Notes under the pieces: model-generated
What the model was told of the DNA's origin: nothing
Database searches by the model: none
What the model saw: the letters and a program-made list of their open reading frames with translations, nothing else
Assembly (NCBI RefSeq): GCF_910592395.1
Contig: NC_088315.1
Coordinates: forward strand, 12,276,501-12,340,500
Direction: 5' to 3'
DNA length: 64,000 nucleotides
Source: Lineus longissimus
Lineage: Eukaryota; Nemertea; Pilidiophora; Heteronemertea; Lineidae
Translations under genes and position numbers: made by a program
In this document: piece after piece, positions 34,860-43,675 of the stretch
Position numbering within the stretch: position 1 is the first letter of the stretch
How the letters are laid out: every line of letters begins with the position of its first letter

Positions 34860-36152
34860 ATGAATAAATACATCTCATTAAAAGACTATTATTCTAGTGA
34901 GTCGGACTTCGTCCTGAGAGCAGAGCTCGAGTGGAACAATGAGAATCTTAAAGGATACATTCGTCCTAGGGTCATGGATCGAGCTATGCTCTCAGGACTG
35001 CGTCCGACTAGAAATTTTAGTGAAGAAAATGTCAGCAAGAATTATGACAGTGGGAAATTTGATAAGCCTACTCGAGCTATGCTCTCAAGACGAAGTCTGA
35101 CTAGGACAAAGTCCCGAGAGCAAAGCTCGACTGAGACAATCAAAGTAGTCCTGCCAAGAATGAAAGAATATGACGTCAGTACCAACACTAATGCTCAATT
35201 CTGCCGTAATTGTAAAAGGTGGACACTTTTTGAGTATCAAAAAAACTTGAATTCAGCAAGGTACGCAGCTAAAACTGTGAAGTATCAATTCTGCACCAAT
35301 TGCAATTCGACTACTTACGACGATGATTTTAAAACTCTTGAGATCAATATTGACAACAAGACACGTTACTTTGACAGTATTCTAAGGAAACTTGGATGGA
35401 GTCGGCTGTCCGAATCGGCAGTTAAGTATTTAAAGGACTTTGTGGAAGGGTATTTACAGTGCTACTTTTCAAGTCACAGAAAATGTCTTAGTAAGCAGAG
35501 ATATGAAAGTACTCTTCAGTCAGCCCTAAAAATGGGTATTAACACTCTCCCCTCTAAGTTTTGTAACCAAGGGTTACATGGTGAAGCCATGCTTTTTAAA
35601 TTTCACTGTGGGGAATATGATTGGTTTCTTGCCATTGAATTTATTAACAGGGCAATTGGTAAACCGCAATTAACCGATGAGAATATCACTGACCTTAGAC
35701 TAGTGTACTATGCTTTCCTTAGATTTCTGCATTACTGTGGTGTCAAGGTCACCATTAACTACAAGGTATTTTTACACCAAGCCTTTAAAACGCTGAAAAT
35801 TGATTATGTAATATTTACACCTTTTTTAACCAACAAGGAGCGAGTAAATGATTTGGAGATATTATGGTATGATTTCACTCAAAGTATTTTCTTCCAGAAT
35901 TACAAGGTTGAGAAGGAATATGACCAGGATATTGACAAGCAGTTTGACGTTTTACTGAGTGCCAGTGCAGGTCGAGACATTAACTGCATCAGTAATATTA
36001 AGTTTACACCAGCCGGACTTCATCCTGAGAGCACAGCTCGAGCCGGACTTCGTCCTGAGAGCATAGCTCGAGCCGGACTTCGTCCTGAGAGCATAGCTCG
36101 AGCCGGACTTCGTCCTGAGAGCATAGCTCGATCTAGTGTTAAGATGCAATAA
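34860..36152 (+). CDS. Polinton protein with zinc-ribbon pair, loaded with hairpin repeats
   Basis: 430 codons. The central part has CRNCKRW and CTNCNSTTY, a pair of CxxC motifs that could form a zinc ribbon. The rest of the core (from about residue 160) is unrecognised. Hairpin repeats are translated as SDFVLRAELE near the start, AMLSGLRPT, AMLSRRSLT, and four tandem 30-bp copies (36011-36130) giving AGLRPESIAR repeats at the C-terminus. The N-terminal 90 and C-terminal 45 residues are thus largely repeat-derived. The frame is intact, implying the insertions kept phase. Function unknown. Confidence 0.7.
   Translation: MNKYISLKDYYSSESDFVLRAELEWNNENLKGYIRPRVMDRAMLSGLRPTRNFSEENVSKNYDSGKFDKPTRAMLSRRSLTRTKSREQSSTETIKVVLPRMKEYDVSTNTNAQFCRNCKRWTLFEYQKNLNSARYAAKTVKYQFCTNCNSTTYDDDFKTLEINIDNKTRYFDSILRKLGWSRLSESAVKYLKDFVEGYLQCYFSSHRKCLSKQRYESTLQSALKMGINTLPSKFCNQGLHGEAMLFKFHCGEYDWFLAIEFINRAIGKPQLTDENITDLRLVYYAFLRFLHYCGVKVTINYKVFLHQAFKTLKIDYVIFTPFLTNKERVNDLEILWYDFTQSIFFQNYKVEKEYDQDIDKQFDVLLSASAGRDINCISNIKFTPAGLHPESTARAGLRPESIARAGLRPESIARAGLRPESIARSSVKMQ
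34899..35135. repeat. Double mini-hairpin repeats, four copies
   Basis: Copies at about 34899-34932 (minus orientation), 34979-35011 (plus), 35071-35103 (plus) and 35103-35135 (minus). The core design is GAGC-nnn-GCTC, a TCA spacer, then GGAC-nnn-GTCC. All lie within the reading frame of the 34860 gene. Confidence 0.85.
36011..36130 (-). repeat. Four tandem 30-bp mini-hairpin repeats
   Basis: Four head-to-tail copies of AGCCGGACTTCGTCCTGAGA followed by GCATAGCTCG. The first copy carries CATCC in place of CGTCC and a CACA-type loop. Confidence 0.95.
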
Positions 36153-36203
36153 AGTTGTGAAAACAGCATTTTGCACTTAACAGTCATTTTTCCATAATTT
36201 TAA

Positions 36204-36640
36204 ATGAATAATCAGCAAATGAATAGTCAGACATCTGCAGTGATTGAACAACAGATGAAACAGATTGGTGTTATGAGTCCTGAGAGCTTAGCTCGAGTTG
36301 GGGCTTCTAACCAACAGAACACTGGTAGTTACCAACAAAACAGAACTAACTTTCAACAGAACTGCTCTACAAATCAACAAGTTTCAAACAAGCAGTTGAA
36401 TAGTTCAAATTTTGTTAATCCTAGTCAAGGAATAGTTAATCCCAGTCAAGGAATAGTCAATTCTAGTTGCCAACTAGGCTCAACTCGAGCTACGCTCTCA
36501 GGACAAGTCCGACTAGCAATCAACAAAATTTGAACTATTTGACTGATAGTGGCCTTAAAGCCAAACAAGACTTAGAGATTCTAGTTGCAACTGGTAAAAG
36601 CAAGGATTTCCTTAATAAACAAATAACTTTAATGACTTAG
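36204..36640 (+). pseudogene. Q/N-rich Polinton protein, frameshifted inside a hairpin repeat
   Basis: ATG at 36204 in TTTTAAATG. The first 109 codons are Gln/Asn/Ser-rich (QQNRTNFQQN, repeated NPSQGIV) and end at a TGA at 36531-36533. The next frame continues a plausible protein tail to a TAG at 36638-36640. The mini-hairpin copy at 36483-36515 has a two-base loop (GGAC-AA-GTCC) where all full copies have three, and a three-base loop would put both parts in one phase. The lesion is therefore a one-base loss inside the inserted repeat. Function unknown; low-complexity composition suggests a structural or scaffolding role. Confidence 0.7.
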
Positions 36641-36645
36641 ATAAT

Positions 36646-37053
36646 ATGACTGAAAAAGAAATCTTAAAACACCATAGAATGTATGAAACAAAGATGGCTG
36701 CCAGACTTAATGATTCTTTGGGTAAGACAGTAATTAAAGCTTACACTAAATTATCAAGGTGGTTATTACCAATAGATGATGAAGATAATCTTTATCATGA
36801 TCTTAGAAATGATTATTTGATAACTAACGAGTTGGATAAATGGCTTGGATGGTTGAGTTTGAGAATGGGACCATTAACTGCACTTGCCTCAACAACACTT
36901 ATTACTTTAGGTCATTGTCATGAGGAATCATCTATGAATACATCGAGTATGACTGCATCAAATATGAATACACCAAATATGACTGTCTCTGAATGTGACA
37001 AATCAATAGATGAAAGTCTAGATATCACAGGTAGTGATGATAAAGAAGACTAA
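36646..37053 (+). CDS. Small Polinton protein, unknown
   Basis: 135 codons starting six bases after the previous stop. The N-terminal half is mixed charged with WLLPIDDED; a moderately hydrophobic segment (LGWLSLRMGPLTALASTTLI, about residues 66-86) follows, and the C-terminus is Ser/Thr/Met/Asn-rich and acidic with repeated MNTxxMT motifs. No enzyme motif is seen and I do not recognise it. Position in the rightward block suggests a virion or accessory protein. Confidence 0.65.
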   Translation: MTEKEILKHHRMYETKMAARLNDSLGKTVIKAYTKLSRWLLPIDDEDNLYHDLRNDYLITNELDKWLGWLSLRMGPLTALASTTLITLGHCHEESSMNTSSMTASNMNTPNMTVSECDKSIDESLDITGSDDKED

Positions 37054-37102
37054 ATTAACCTGGTTATGAGAACATAGTTCGAATTAAATTCGGCCAAGAT
37101 AA

Positions 37103-37609
37103 ATGGAACTTGAAACTGTAACTGATAATACTAAAGTTTCAGTGTCTAAGAAACCTCGATCAGAGAAACAATTAGCATGGTCTAGAGAACTGGGTAGAAG
37201 ATCTAAGGAATTTAAGAGGATAAAAAAGGATAAGACGACATTTAAAGTACAGGACTCCTCACCAAACAACAGAGTTGTGGAAAAGGAGGAAGAAGAATTA
37301 GAGGAAGAAGAACCACAATCTCAAAATACTGATGTATCACTGCGTGAATCTAGTAGTAATACTTATGTCTATGTACTAGGTTTAGGTGCAATTATTTTAG
37401 CATCATTTATCATGTTTAAGAAACTTACTAAAAAAGTAAGTAAAGAGCAGCGATCAGGCTTGAATCGAACTTTGTTCTCTGGACGTAGTCCGAATGAAGC
37501 AGTCATGAAGGGATCAATCGAGCTATGCTCTCAGGACGAAGTCCGACTTAACCCTCTTGTTAAACCTGTAGTTAAAGAGAAGAAATGTACTATTCCTTTA
37601 ATGGAATGA
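37103..37609 (+). CDS. Single-pass membrane Polinton protein with hairpin-derived tail
   Basis: 168 codons from ATG in GATAAATG. A basic N-terminal region (KPRSEKQLAWSRELGRRSKE) and an acidic stretch (EKEEEELEEEEP) precede one membrane segment, YVYVLGLGAIILASFIMF (about residues 90-108). The part after it contains two mini-hairpin repeats in frame (37462-37495 and 37516-37550), read as RTLFSGRSPN and ELCSQDEVRL. Similar short basic/TM proteins occur in Polintons as far as I recall, but the function is unknown. Confidence 0.7.
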   Translation: MELETVTDNTKVSVSKKPRSEKQLAWSRELGRRSKEFKRIKKDKTTFKVQDSSPNNRVVEKEEEELEEEEPQSQNTDVSLRESSSNTYVYVLGLGAIILASFIMFKKLTKKVSKEQRSGLNRTLFSGRSPNEAVMKGSIELCSQDEVRLNPLVKPVVKEKKCTIPLME

Positions 37610-37744
37610 TCTCATCAGGTGGTCAAGCTTTGCTCTCAGGACTTTGTCCTAGTCCGACTTCGTCTTGAGAGCTCTGCTCGAGTCGAACTTTGCTCTGTGG
37701 ACTTTGTCCTAGTCCGACTTCGTCTTGAGAGCTCTGCTCGATTC
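37462..37744. repeat. Cluster of mini-hairpin repeats at convergent gene ends
   Basis: 37462-37495 has the GAAC-TTT-GTTC form of the first stem plus GGAC-GTA-GTCC. 37516-37550 has GAGC-TAT-GCTC plus GGAC-GAA-GTCC. 37622-37744 is a 60-bp unit repeated twice, each with a plus and a minus copy, forming the 3' end of the minus-strand gene. Confidence 0.85.
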
Positions 37745-38663
37745 TTAACTCTAAAGAAAGCTCTGTTCCTCTGAAATTAACTAGCTTACCATTCTCATCA
37801 GTGATTTCGAATTTTATGTGATTAGTACACTTATTTATCGTTTTCTTACAATTCGGTTCGTATCGCTGCATTTTTATTTGGTCACCATCTTCTACAGGTA
37901 TGATGCAGAAAATGTTAGATGGTTTATTGTTGTAGAGGGTCTTAGCTTTGTCAACCAAATTAGCTTGCAGGAATAGATATTTCCTGTAAAAGTTGAGTGG
38001 TCTTGTGGAGTAGTATTTTCCTTTCTTGGTGAATTTAGTTTGCTTAAAGCCAAACCACTCATTCACCACTGTGAGCTGTTTTTCTATCACCTCTCTTATG
38101 GTTTTGCTTATTTGAAAACCTTCTGTGTTTCTCTCAATCTTGATTTTTTCATTTTTATCTAACTTGTCTACTTTCAGAGGGTACTCTTTATCCTCTGTAA
38201 GTTCAAGGGTTATGTAATTATTGTTATCACAGTAAATTTTCACATGGCTTATTCCAATTTCTTTTATGTATTTTTGCCATACCTCACAAAACTCACTTAA
38301 ACTAAAATGTCGAGAGTATGGAAATGTGTATTGAGTAATGGTGTCTTTAGTTGTGGTAGAATCATTTTCCAAATGCCGTTCGCAAATTTTCATGACTTCC
38401 TTTTCAAGTGTATCTGTTTCAAGTCCAGGAGCAAATAATGTCCTACACCATAATTGTTTATCTAAGGGCTCATGTGTTGTAATTCTGGTTATTTCGACTA
38501 GAAATGAGAAAATCCTTACTCCCTCTGGTAGAAAATCACCTGTCCACCATGAATTGTAAAAGGTTATCGATTTCAAAGTAATGGATTTTATGTCTTATTG
38601 GTCTGTTAAGTAGTACTCAAATTTGGCTTCATTACATTCTTGTTCATTGATTATGAAGTCCAT
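37623..38663 (-). pseudogene. Polinton protein with penton-like C-terminal motif, early nonsense codon
   Basis: An ATG at 38663 (CATTTCTATTTAATT context) opens a frame with a TAA at 38597-38595 (codon 23); the same phase then runs open for over 310 codons to 37623. Downstream of the stop, TTG or internal ATG codons could start translation, so partial function is possible. Near the C-terminus, FEITDENGKLVNFRGTELSL parallels NIRLTDEKGDIIDLNGHNVQ at the end of the penton-like gene 47004-47771, hinting at a related beta-rich domain. The last ~35 codons come from four mini-hairpin repeats. The protein is otherwise unassigned; it may be a second vertex or spike-type protein. Confidence 0.6.
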
Positions 38664-38719
38664 TTCTATTTAATTCAAGATATTTATTGAATTTAATAAA
38701 TTTTAATCTAATAAGTAGA

Positions 38720-41700
38720 ATGACTGATAAGAATCAGAAAATACTTTGCACTACATGTGACAAGTACATATCCTACAATAATATGGCTATTCACAGGAGA
38801 ACCAAAGGTCACTTAAGTAAATTAAATCCGGATTATGTCCCTATTGCTCAACCCCGAGCCCCATCACTGATCCCTAAAACTATGGATAAGAAACTTGCAT
38901 TTGAGGAAAATGAGCTAGATGGCATAAAGAAAGTGAGTGGAATAGAAATAGTAAAACAATTTGGCAAGCCTGTAGTCACCATTAGTTTGAAGATTGACAG
39001 AGAAGCTAAACAAGTGTATGAATACAGAGATAAATTAGAGGAGGTATTATTTCAACTCAATGATTACCATCACAAAATTAGCATATCAGTATTTGCTCAG
39101 TTTGATCGTCAGGGTGAAAGTGTAACACACCCCATACAGTCTCCAATGGAAAGCATAATTTCAAGGAACCAGGCAATTTATGCCATAACCAACCAGTTAA
39201 ACTACATTAAGACACAGATTGAGGAAAGGTACTTTCAAGGTTCTGGACTTACTTTAAATAAAATAGAGTCTTGTAACATGACCATCTGTTCTTACAAGAG
39301 GTGTAAAGGTGGTCATTACACTAAATTACCATTTAAAACAAAAGCAGTAATAAATGTGGAATCAAATGACAATAAATGTTTTCTCTGGTCTTTATTGGCC
39401 GCTAAATATCTGAAAGAAAATCCAGAGACGGACTTTGTCCTGAGAGCAGAGCTCGAGAGTACATTCAATATCACTACTGATATCAAAATCAAATCATTTC
39501 CTGTATGTATTCAAAAGGATATCCCTAAGATAGAGAGTGATAGTAATCTCAAGATTAATGTTTTCAAGTTAGAGAACGAATGGGCTAAGAGCACCTGTGA
39601 GGCAAAACTAGAACCTCTCTACCTGTCCAAGAATTATGATGATGATGATGTCATCGATCTGTTGTATTTCAAGGACCATTTCATGTACATAAGAGACATC
39701 AATCTTTTCTTCAGGACACTAGCTCATAGAGTGTATCTTTGCAGGAGATGCATGAATTACTTTTACAGGAAGTCAACACTAGATAAACATAAAAAGAAAT
39801 GTGGAGAACACGATTACTGTAAGATTACTTTGCCTCCACCTGACAGTAAATGGTCACAAATTAAATTTGAAAAACACTCATTCAAAAATAGAGTTCCGTT
39901 TGTGATCTATGCTGATTTCGAAGCGATAAGCGAACCTTGTTCTTCTGCCGAAGGCAACATACCAGTAGTATCAGTAGAGCCACCTATGATGAAAGAACCG
40001 AGTTCAAAGAAACTTTTTAAACAAAATGCATCAGCTGTTGGTGTTTATGTTCACTCAGACTACACACACCTTTACAGTAGCCAGTATGTGTCTCACAGGG
40101 GTGCTGATGTTGTAGATGTGTTCTGTAATTGGTTAATCAGGATGGAAGAACAATTCTCTAATTTATTGAACTGTAACTTTCCTCTAACAATGACAGATGA
40201 AGACTCGAGCTCTGCTCTCAGGACGAAGTCCGACTGGCATAAATATCAATTAGAAACACATTGTTACTATTGTAATCAACCTTTGGGATATGACAAGGTC
40301 AAGGATCATGATCACTACTGTGGTAGATATCGAGGTGCTGCTCACAACTCGTGTAATTTGAATGAAAAGAAAGCTATGTTTGTTCCAGTGTTTTTTCACA
40401 ATCTCAGTAATTACGATTCTCACTTATTTATTAAAGAATTAATGAATAAGCTACCGAAGTACAAGAAACTGAAAATACTTGCCAAAACATCAGAGGAATA
40501 CATCTCATTTCAGTTCGGTTGTTTCAGGTTTTTGGACTCGTACAGATTCCTGCAGTCCAGTTTAGACAACATAACCAAATCAATGTTGGATGATGATTTT
40601 AAAATTACCAGACAGCTGTTCCCAAATACCACTGACTTTAAGCTATTGAGGAAGAAGGGTTCAGTACATTACTCTTTTTACACATCACATGAAAGCTACA
40701 ATGTTACTTACCTAGAAAAGTCTATGTTTTTTGACGAATTGAAAAATGAAATGGCACCTGATTCTGCCTATGATGAGGCTAAGGTAATATGGGATCATTT
40801 CAAGATCAGGAATCACGGTGAGTTCATTGACCTCTACCTCAAAACTGATGTGATCCTTTTAGCTGATTTATTTAAGAAATTCAGGGATGTCAATTTGAAC
40901 TACTTTCAGATAGATCCCTGTCACTGTTACTCGGCACCAGGCCTAACCTGGCAAGCTGGTTTGAAGTACACAGGAATAAACCTAGAACTACTGACTGATA
41001 CCAACATTTTACTTACTTTTGAGAAAGCAATACGAGGTGGAATTTCGGGTGTTATGGGAACAAGACATGTCAAGGCAGATGAACACCACAAACTACTCTA
41101 CATAGACGCAAATAATCTCTACGGCTGGTCCATGATGGAACCTCAACCCTATGGTAGTTTTGAAATGATAGATATTGATCCACTCGAGCTATGCTCTCAG
41201 GACAAAGCTCGACTAGGACAAAGTCCAGAGAACAAGGTTCGACTTAACATGAATGTTATCAGTAAAGAGCAGATTATGGCAATTCCAAGTGATAGTGAAG
41301 TAGGCTACTTCTTAGAGGTTGATTTGGAGTATCCAGGAAATATTAAATTTAAGTCAAGGAACTTTCCATTCTGTCCCGAATCTCTCTTTATTGAAGATGA
41401 TGAATTAAGTCCTTACCAGAGAGAGTTACTGGGTGATGATAAAAGATCAAATGTAGAGAAACTAATACTAACACAAAAGGATAAAACTAATTACATAGTG
41501 CATTACAGAATGCTACAATTTTACCTAAAGCACGGAATGGTACTTAAGAGGGTTCATTCAGTGATAAGCTTTAAACAATCAAAGTGGTTAGCACCATACA
41601 TTGATTTTAACACTAAAAGACGTATGGATTCTAAGACTGATTTTGAGAAAGACTATTTTAAACTGATGAACAATGCGTTCTATGGAAAAACTTGTGAGAA

Positions 41701-42463
41701 TGTAAGGAACAGGGTTGAAATTGAATTTGTATCGGACGGGGAGAGAGCCAGGAATGTAATGGCCAATCCCAGGTTTTCATCGATATGCGTATTTGACGAA
41801 CATAATGCTGCTATTAGCATGAGGAAAACATCAATGAAATTCAACAAACCAATCTACATAGGAGCTTCAGTACTTGAATTGTCTAAATTATTAATGTATG
41901 AATTCTATTATGAAGTTCTTCAACCGTACTTTGGTGAGAAAAATATTGAACTGCTGTATCTAGATACAGATTCCTTTGTACTTAACATTAATACTGATGA
42001 CTTAACTAAAGACTTTAAGGAGTTGAGACACTATTTTGACTTCAGTAATTATCCAAAAGATCATCCACTCTATGATACCAGTAAGAAGAAGGTACCAGGC
42101 TACTTTAAGGATGAGCTAGGAGGAGTAGAGATGACTGAATTCATTGCCCTGAGAAGTAAGATGTACGCTTACAGAGCAAAAGATTACGATTCTAAGAAAT
42201 TGAAGGGTATTGCCAAGAATGTAGTAAGGAGAAATATCTCATTTGATGACTATGTTCATTGTCTTGAAAAGAGTAGGTCATTTTACCACAAGATGAGACA
42301 CTTAAGATCAGATAAACACCAAATCTATTTGGAAGAAGTTGACAAAAAAAGCCTCAGTCCTTTTGATGACAAGAGGTTCATACTTGAAGATGGAATAAGC
42401 ACCTTACCATTTGGAATGTATTATGAAGGCTACATAGATTACAGCGATTCAAACTTCGCTTGA
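38720..42463 (+). CDS. polB: Protein-primed family B DNA polymerase
   Basis: Replicative polymerase of the element. I choose ATG 38720 (MTDKNQ...), just before a C2H2-like finger (CTTCDKYISYNNMAIHRRTKGH); an in-frame ATG at 38687 is less likely. Numbering from 38687: DNKCFLWSLLA near 228-238, second C2H2 finger YLCRRCMNYF...H near 347-368, ExoI FVIYADFEA near 407, an HNH-like zinc module CYYCNQPLGY...HDHYCGRYRGAAHNSC near 523-558, ExoII NLSNYDSHLF near 572, ExoIII YLKTDVILLAD near 719, palm motif A DANNLYGWSM near 806, motif B MNNAFYGKTCEN near 993, motif C YLDTDSF near 1092. All catalytic motifs look intact. Three mini-hairpin insertions are read in frame (near residues 246-258, 505-517 and 831-853), each between conserved motifs. 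Confidence 0.95.
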   Translation: MTDKNQKILCTTCDKYISYNNMAIHRRTKGHLSKLNPDYVPIAQPRAPSLIPKTMDKKLAFEENELDGIKKVSGIEIVKQFGKPVVTISLKIDREAKQVYEYRDKLEEVLFQLNDYHHKISISVFAQFDRQGESVTHPIQSPMESIISRNQAIYAITNQLNYIKTQIEERYFQGSGLTLNKIESCNMTICSYKRCKGGHYTKLPFKTKAVINVESNDNKCFLWSLLAAKYLKENPETDFVLRAELESTFNITTDIKIKSFPVCIQKDIPKIESDSNLKINVFKLENEWAKSTCEAKLEPLYLSKNYDDDDVIDLLYFKDHFMYIRDINLFFRTLAHRVYLCRRCMNYFYRKSTLDKHKKKCGEHDYCKITLPPPDSKWSQIKFEKHSFKNRVPFVIYADFEAISEPCSSAEGNIPVVSVEPPMMKEPSSKKLFKQNASAVGVYVHSDYTHLYSSQYVSHRGADVVDVFCNWLIRMEEQFSNLLNCNFPLTMTDEDSSSALRTKSDWHKYQLETHCYYCNQPLGYDKVKDHDHYCGRYRGAAHNSCNLNEKKAMFVPVFFHNLSNYDSHLFIKELMNKLPKYKKLKILAKTSEEYISFQFGCFRFLDSYRFLQSSLDNITKSMLDDDFKITRQLFPNTTDFKLLRKKGSVHYSFYTSHESYNVTYLEKSMFFDELKNEMAPDSAYDEAKVIWDHFKIRNHGEFIDLYLKTDVILLADLFKKFRDVNLNYFQIDPCHCYSAPGLTWQAGLKYTGINLELLTDTNILLTFEKAIRGGISGVMGTRHVKADEHHKLLYIDANNLYGWSMMEPQPYGSFEMIDIDPLELCSQDKARLGQSPENKVRLNMNVISKEQIMAIPSDSEVGYFLEVDLEYPGNIKFKSRNFPFCPESLFIEDDELSPYQRELLGDDKRSNVEKLILTQKDKTNYIVHYRMLQFYLKHGMVLKRVHSVISFKQSKWLAPYIDFNTKRRMDSKTDFEKDYFKLMNNAFYGKTCENVRNRVEIEFVSDGERARNVMANPRFSSICVFDEHNAAISMRKTSMKFNKPIYIGASVLELSKLLMYEFYYEVLQPYFGEKNIELLYLDTDSFVLNINTDDLTKDFKELRHYFDFSNYPKDHPLYDTSKKKVPGYFKDELGGVEMTEFIALRSKMYAYRAKDYDSKKLKGIAKNVVRRNISFDDYVHCLEKSRSFYHKMRHLRSDKHQIYLEEVDKKSLSPFDDKRFILEDGISTLPFGMYYEGYIDYSDSNFA
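39427..39458 (-). repeat. Mini-hairpin repeat inside polB (1)
   Basis: GGAC-TTT-GTCC then GAGC-AGA-GCTC, translated TDFVLRAELE. The AGA loop avoids the TAG that an ATA loop would create in this phase. Confidence 0.85.
40202..40236 (+). repeat. Mini-hairpin repeat inside polB (2)
   Basis: GAGC-TCT-GCTC, TCA, GGAC-GAA-GTCC, translated SSSALRTKSD, between ExoI and the HNH-like module. Confidence 0.88.
41181..41246. repeat. Mini-hairpin repeats inside polB (3), tandem pair
   Basis: A plus copy (GAGC-TAT-GCTC then GGAC-AAA-GCTC, second stem damaged) is followed by GGAC-AAA-GTCC and GAAC-AAG-GTTC, translated LELCSQDKARLGQSPENKVR, just after palm motif A. Confidence 0.85.
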
Positions 42464-42680
42464 GTCGGACTACGTCCAGAGAACAAAGTTCGAGTTGCAA
42501 AAATCATTATTCGGACTTTGTCCTAGTCGAGCTTTGACCTGAGAGCATAGCTAGATTAAACTAATGAATAGGGTGGTGCTGATGGTAGTGTTACTTGGTG
42601 AAATTCATCCCTAAAACCGAAGTCATGATAATAGTGATAGTGATACACCACATTAGGATTAGGACGTAGTCCGGGTCCTG
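42461..42680. repeat. Mini-hairpin repeats in the polB 3' intergenic region
   Basis: 42461-42497 overlaps the polB stop (GGAC-TAC-GTCC, GAAC-AAA-GTTC); 42509-42556 has GGAC-TTT-GTCC and a GAGC-ATA-GCT remnant; 42661-42680 holds GGAC-GTA-GTCC. Otherwise 42464-42686 is non-coding and lies between convergent genes. Confidence 0.8.
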
Positions 42681-42686
42681 TTTGAT

Positions 42687-43346
42687 TTACTGAACTTTTA
42701 GTTTTTCTAGCATCTCTGTCTGTGCTAGTTTTTTTCCTTCTTCTAAAAAAGTCTTCTTTAAAGACTCTACATCAACAGCTGAACTTGCCTCCCTTTGTTT
42801 TTTCCTAATGGCATTTTTCATCGAAATGTATTTCTCCTTCTCCTTGAGAATCAAAGTAAACTCATCTGTAGATATGTGAGAATCGGTTAAGGCTTTACTA
42901 ACCAAATCATTGATTGTGTTCAGTTTTGAAATTGCCAACATTCTGATATTCTCATGTTTTTCAATTTTCTTAAGAATATTCTTTTTCTCCCAGCCTAAGG
43001 CTGATGAAATAATGGCACTACCTATTGTTACGCCACCCAAAGCTAAGCCTATCGGTGCAGTGATGACACCAGCTAGAGCGGAAACACCAACAGATCCGGC
43101 TGCTACGCTAGTTAAATTAAGGAAATGGCTAATGCCAGTAATTACGCTAAATGCTTTTTTGTACTTTGAAAATATCTTTCTTCTAAATTCAATCTCGCTT
43201 TCTAAGAAACTCTTAACCTCACATATTTGTTGTAGTCTGAAAGCCTGAGGGTTACTTTCTGTATGCTTTTCAGACCTTTCATAGTTCAAATGACTTTCAG
43301 AGTTTAAATTACTTAAATCTGGATAAACCTTATTGTCTCCATCCAT
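42687..43346 (-). CDS. Polinton-conserved protein with Gly/Ala-rich hydrophobic segment
   Basis: 219 codons, start in CTAATTAAATGGA. A helical region (FRLQQICEVKSFLESEIEFR) leads to a long small-residue hydrophobic stretch (about residues 75-115, with SVAAGSVGVSALAGVITAPI), then a lysine-rich helical C-terminal half with KHENIRMLAISKLNTINDLV. I recall similar proteins attached to Polintons in other animals, with no assigned function. The glycine-rich amphipathic segment could insert in a membrane. Intact, five bases upstream of the next leftward gene's end. Confidence 0.8.
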   Translation of the reverse strand: MDGDNKVYPDLSNLNSESHLNYERSEKHTESNPQAFRLQQICEVKSFLESEIEFRRKIFSKYKKAFSVITGISHFLNLTSVAAGSVGVSALAGVITAPIGLALGGVTIGSAIISSALGWEKKNILKKIEKHENIRMLAISKLNTINDLVSKALTDSHISTDEFTLILKEKEKYISMKNAIRKKQREASSAVDVESLKKTFLEEGKKLAQTEMLEKLKVQ

Positions 43347-43350
43347 TTAA

Positions 43351-43656
43351 TTAGTGGGAATAACTAGAATCAGTTGTTCTGTCATTTCTAGTGTTTAGTG
43401 TTGATCCTACAGACACTACAGGTTTTTGAAGTACATTAAATTTTAAAGGTTTTTCTGACCCAACAGGTTTTTCTGTCCCAGCAGGTTTTTCTGTCCCAGC
43501 AGGTTTTTCTGTCCCAGCAGGCACAGCAGGTTTTAAAGGTTTTTCGGGACCAGACTCCAACTTTGACTCTACTTCTGCCTCTAATTCTCTATGAAATCGT
43601 TCTAATCTTTCTTTCCAATTACGTGGTCGTTTTGTGTAACCCCAAGTTCTATTCAT
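43351..43656 (-). CDS. Small Polinton protein with PAGTEK repeats
   Basis: 101 codons, start in TTAATTAAATGAA. A basic N-terminus (RTWGYTKRPRNWKERLERFH) is followed by an 18-bp tandem repeat encoding three to four PAGTEK units (about 43440-43530). Low complexity; no fold or function recognised. Tight spacing with both neighbours in the leftward block and the standard start context support it as a real gene. Confidence 0.65.
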   Translation of the reverse strand: MNRTWGYTKRPRNWKERLERFHRELEAEVESKLESGPEKPLKPAVPAGTEKPAGTEKPAGTEKPVGSEKPLKFNVLQKPVVSVGSTLNTRNDRTTDSSYSH

Positions 43657-43675
43657 TTAATTAAGTAAAATAAAA

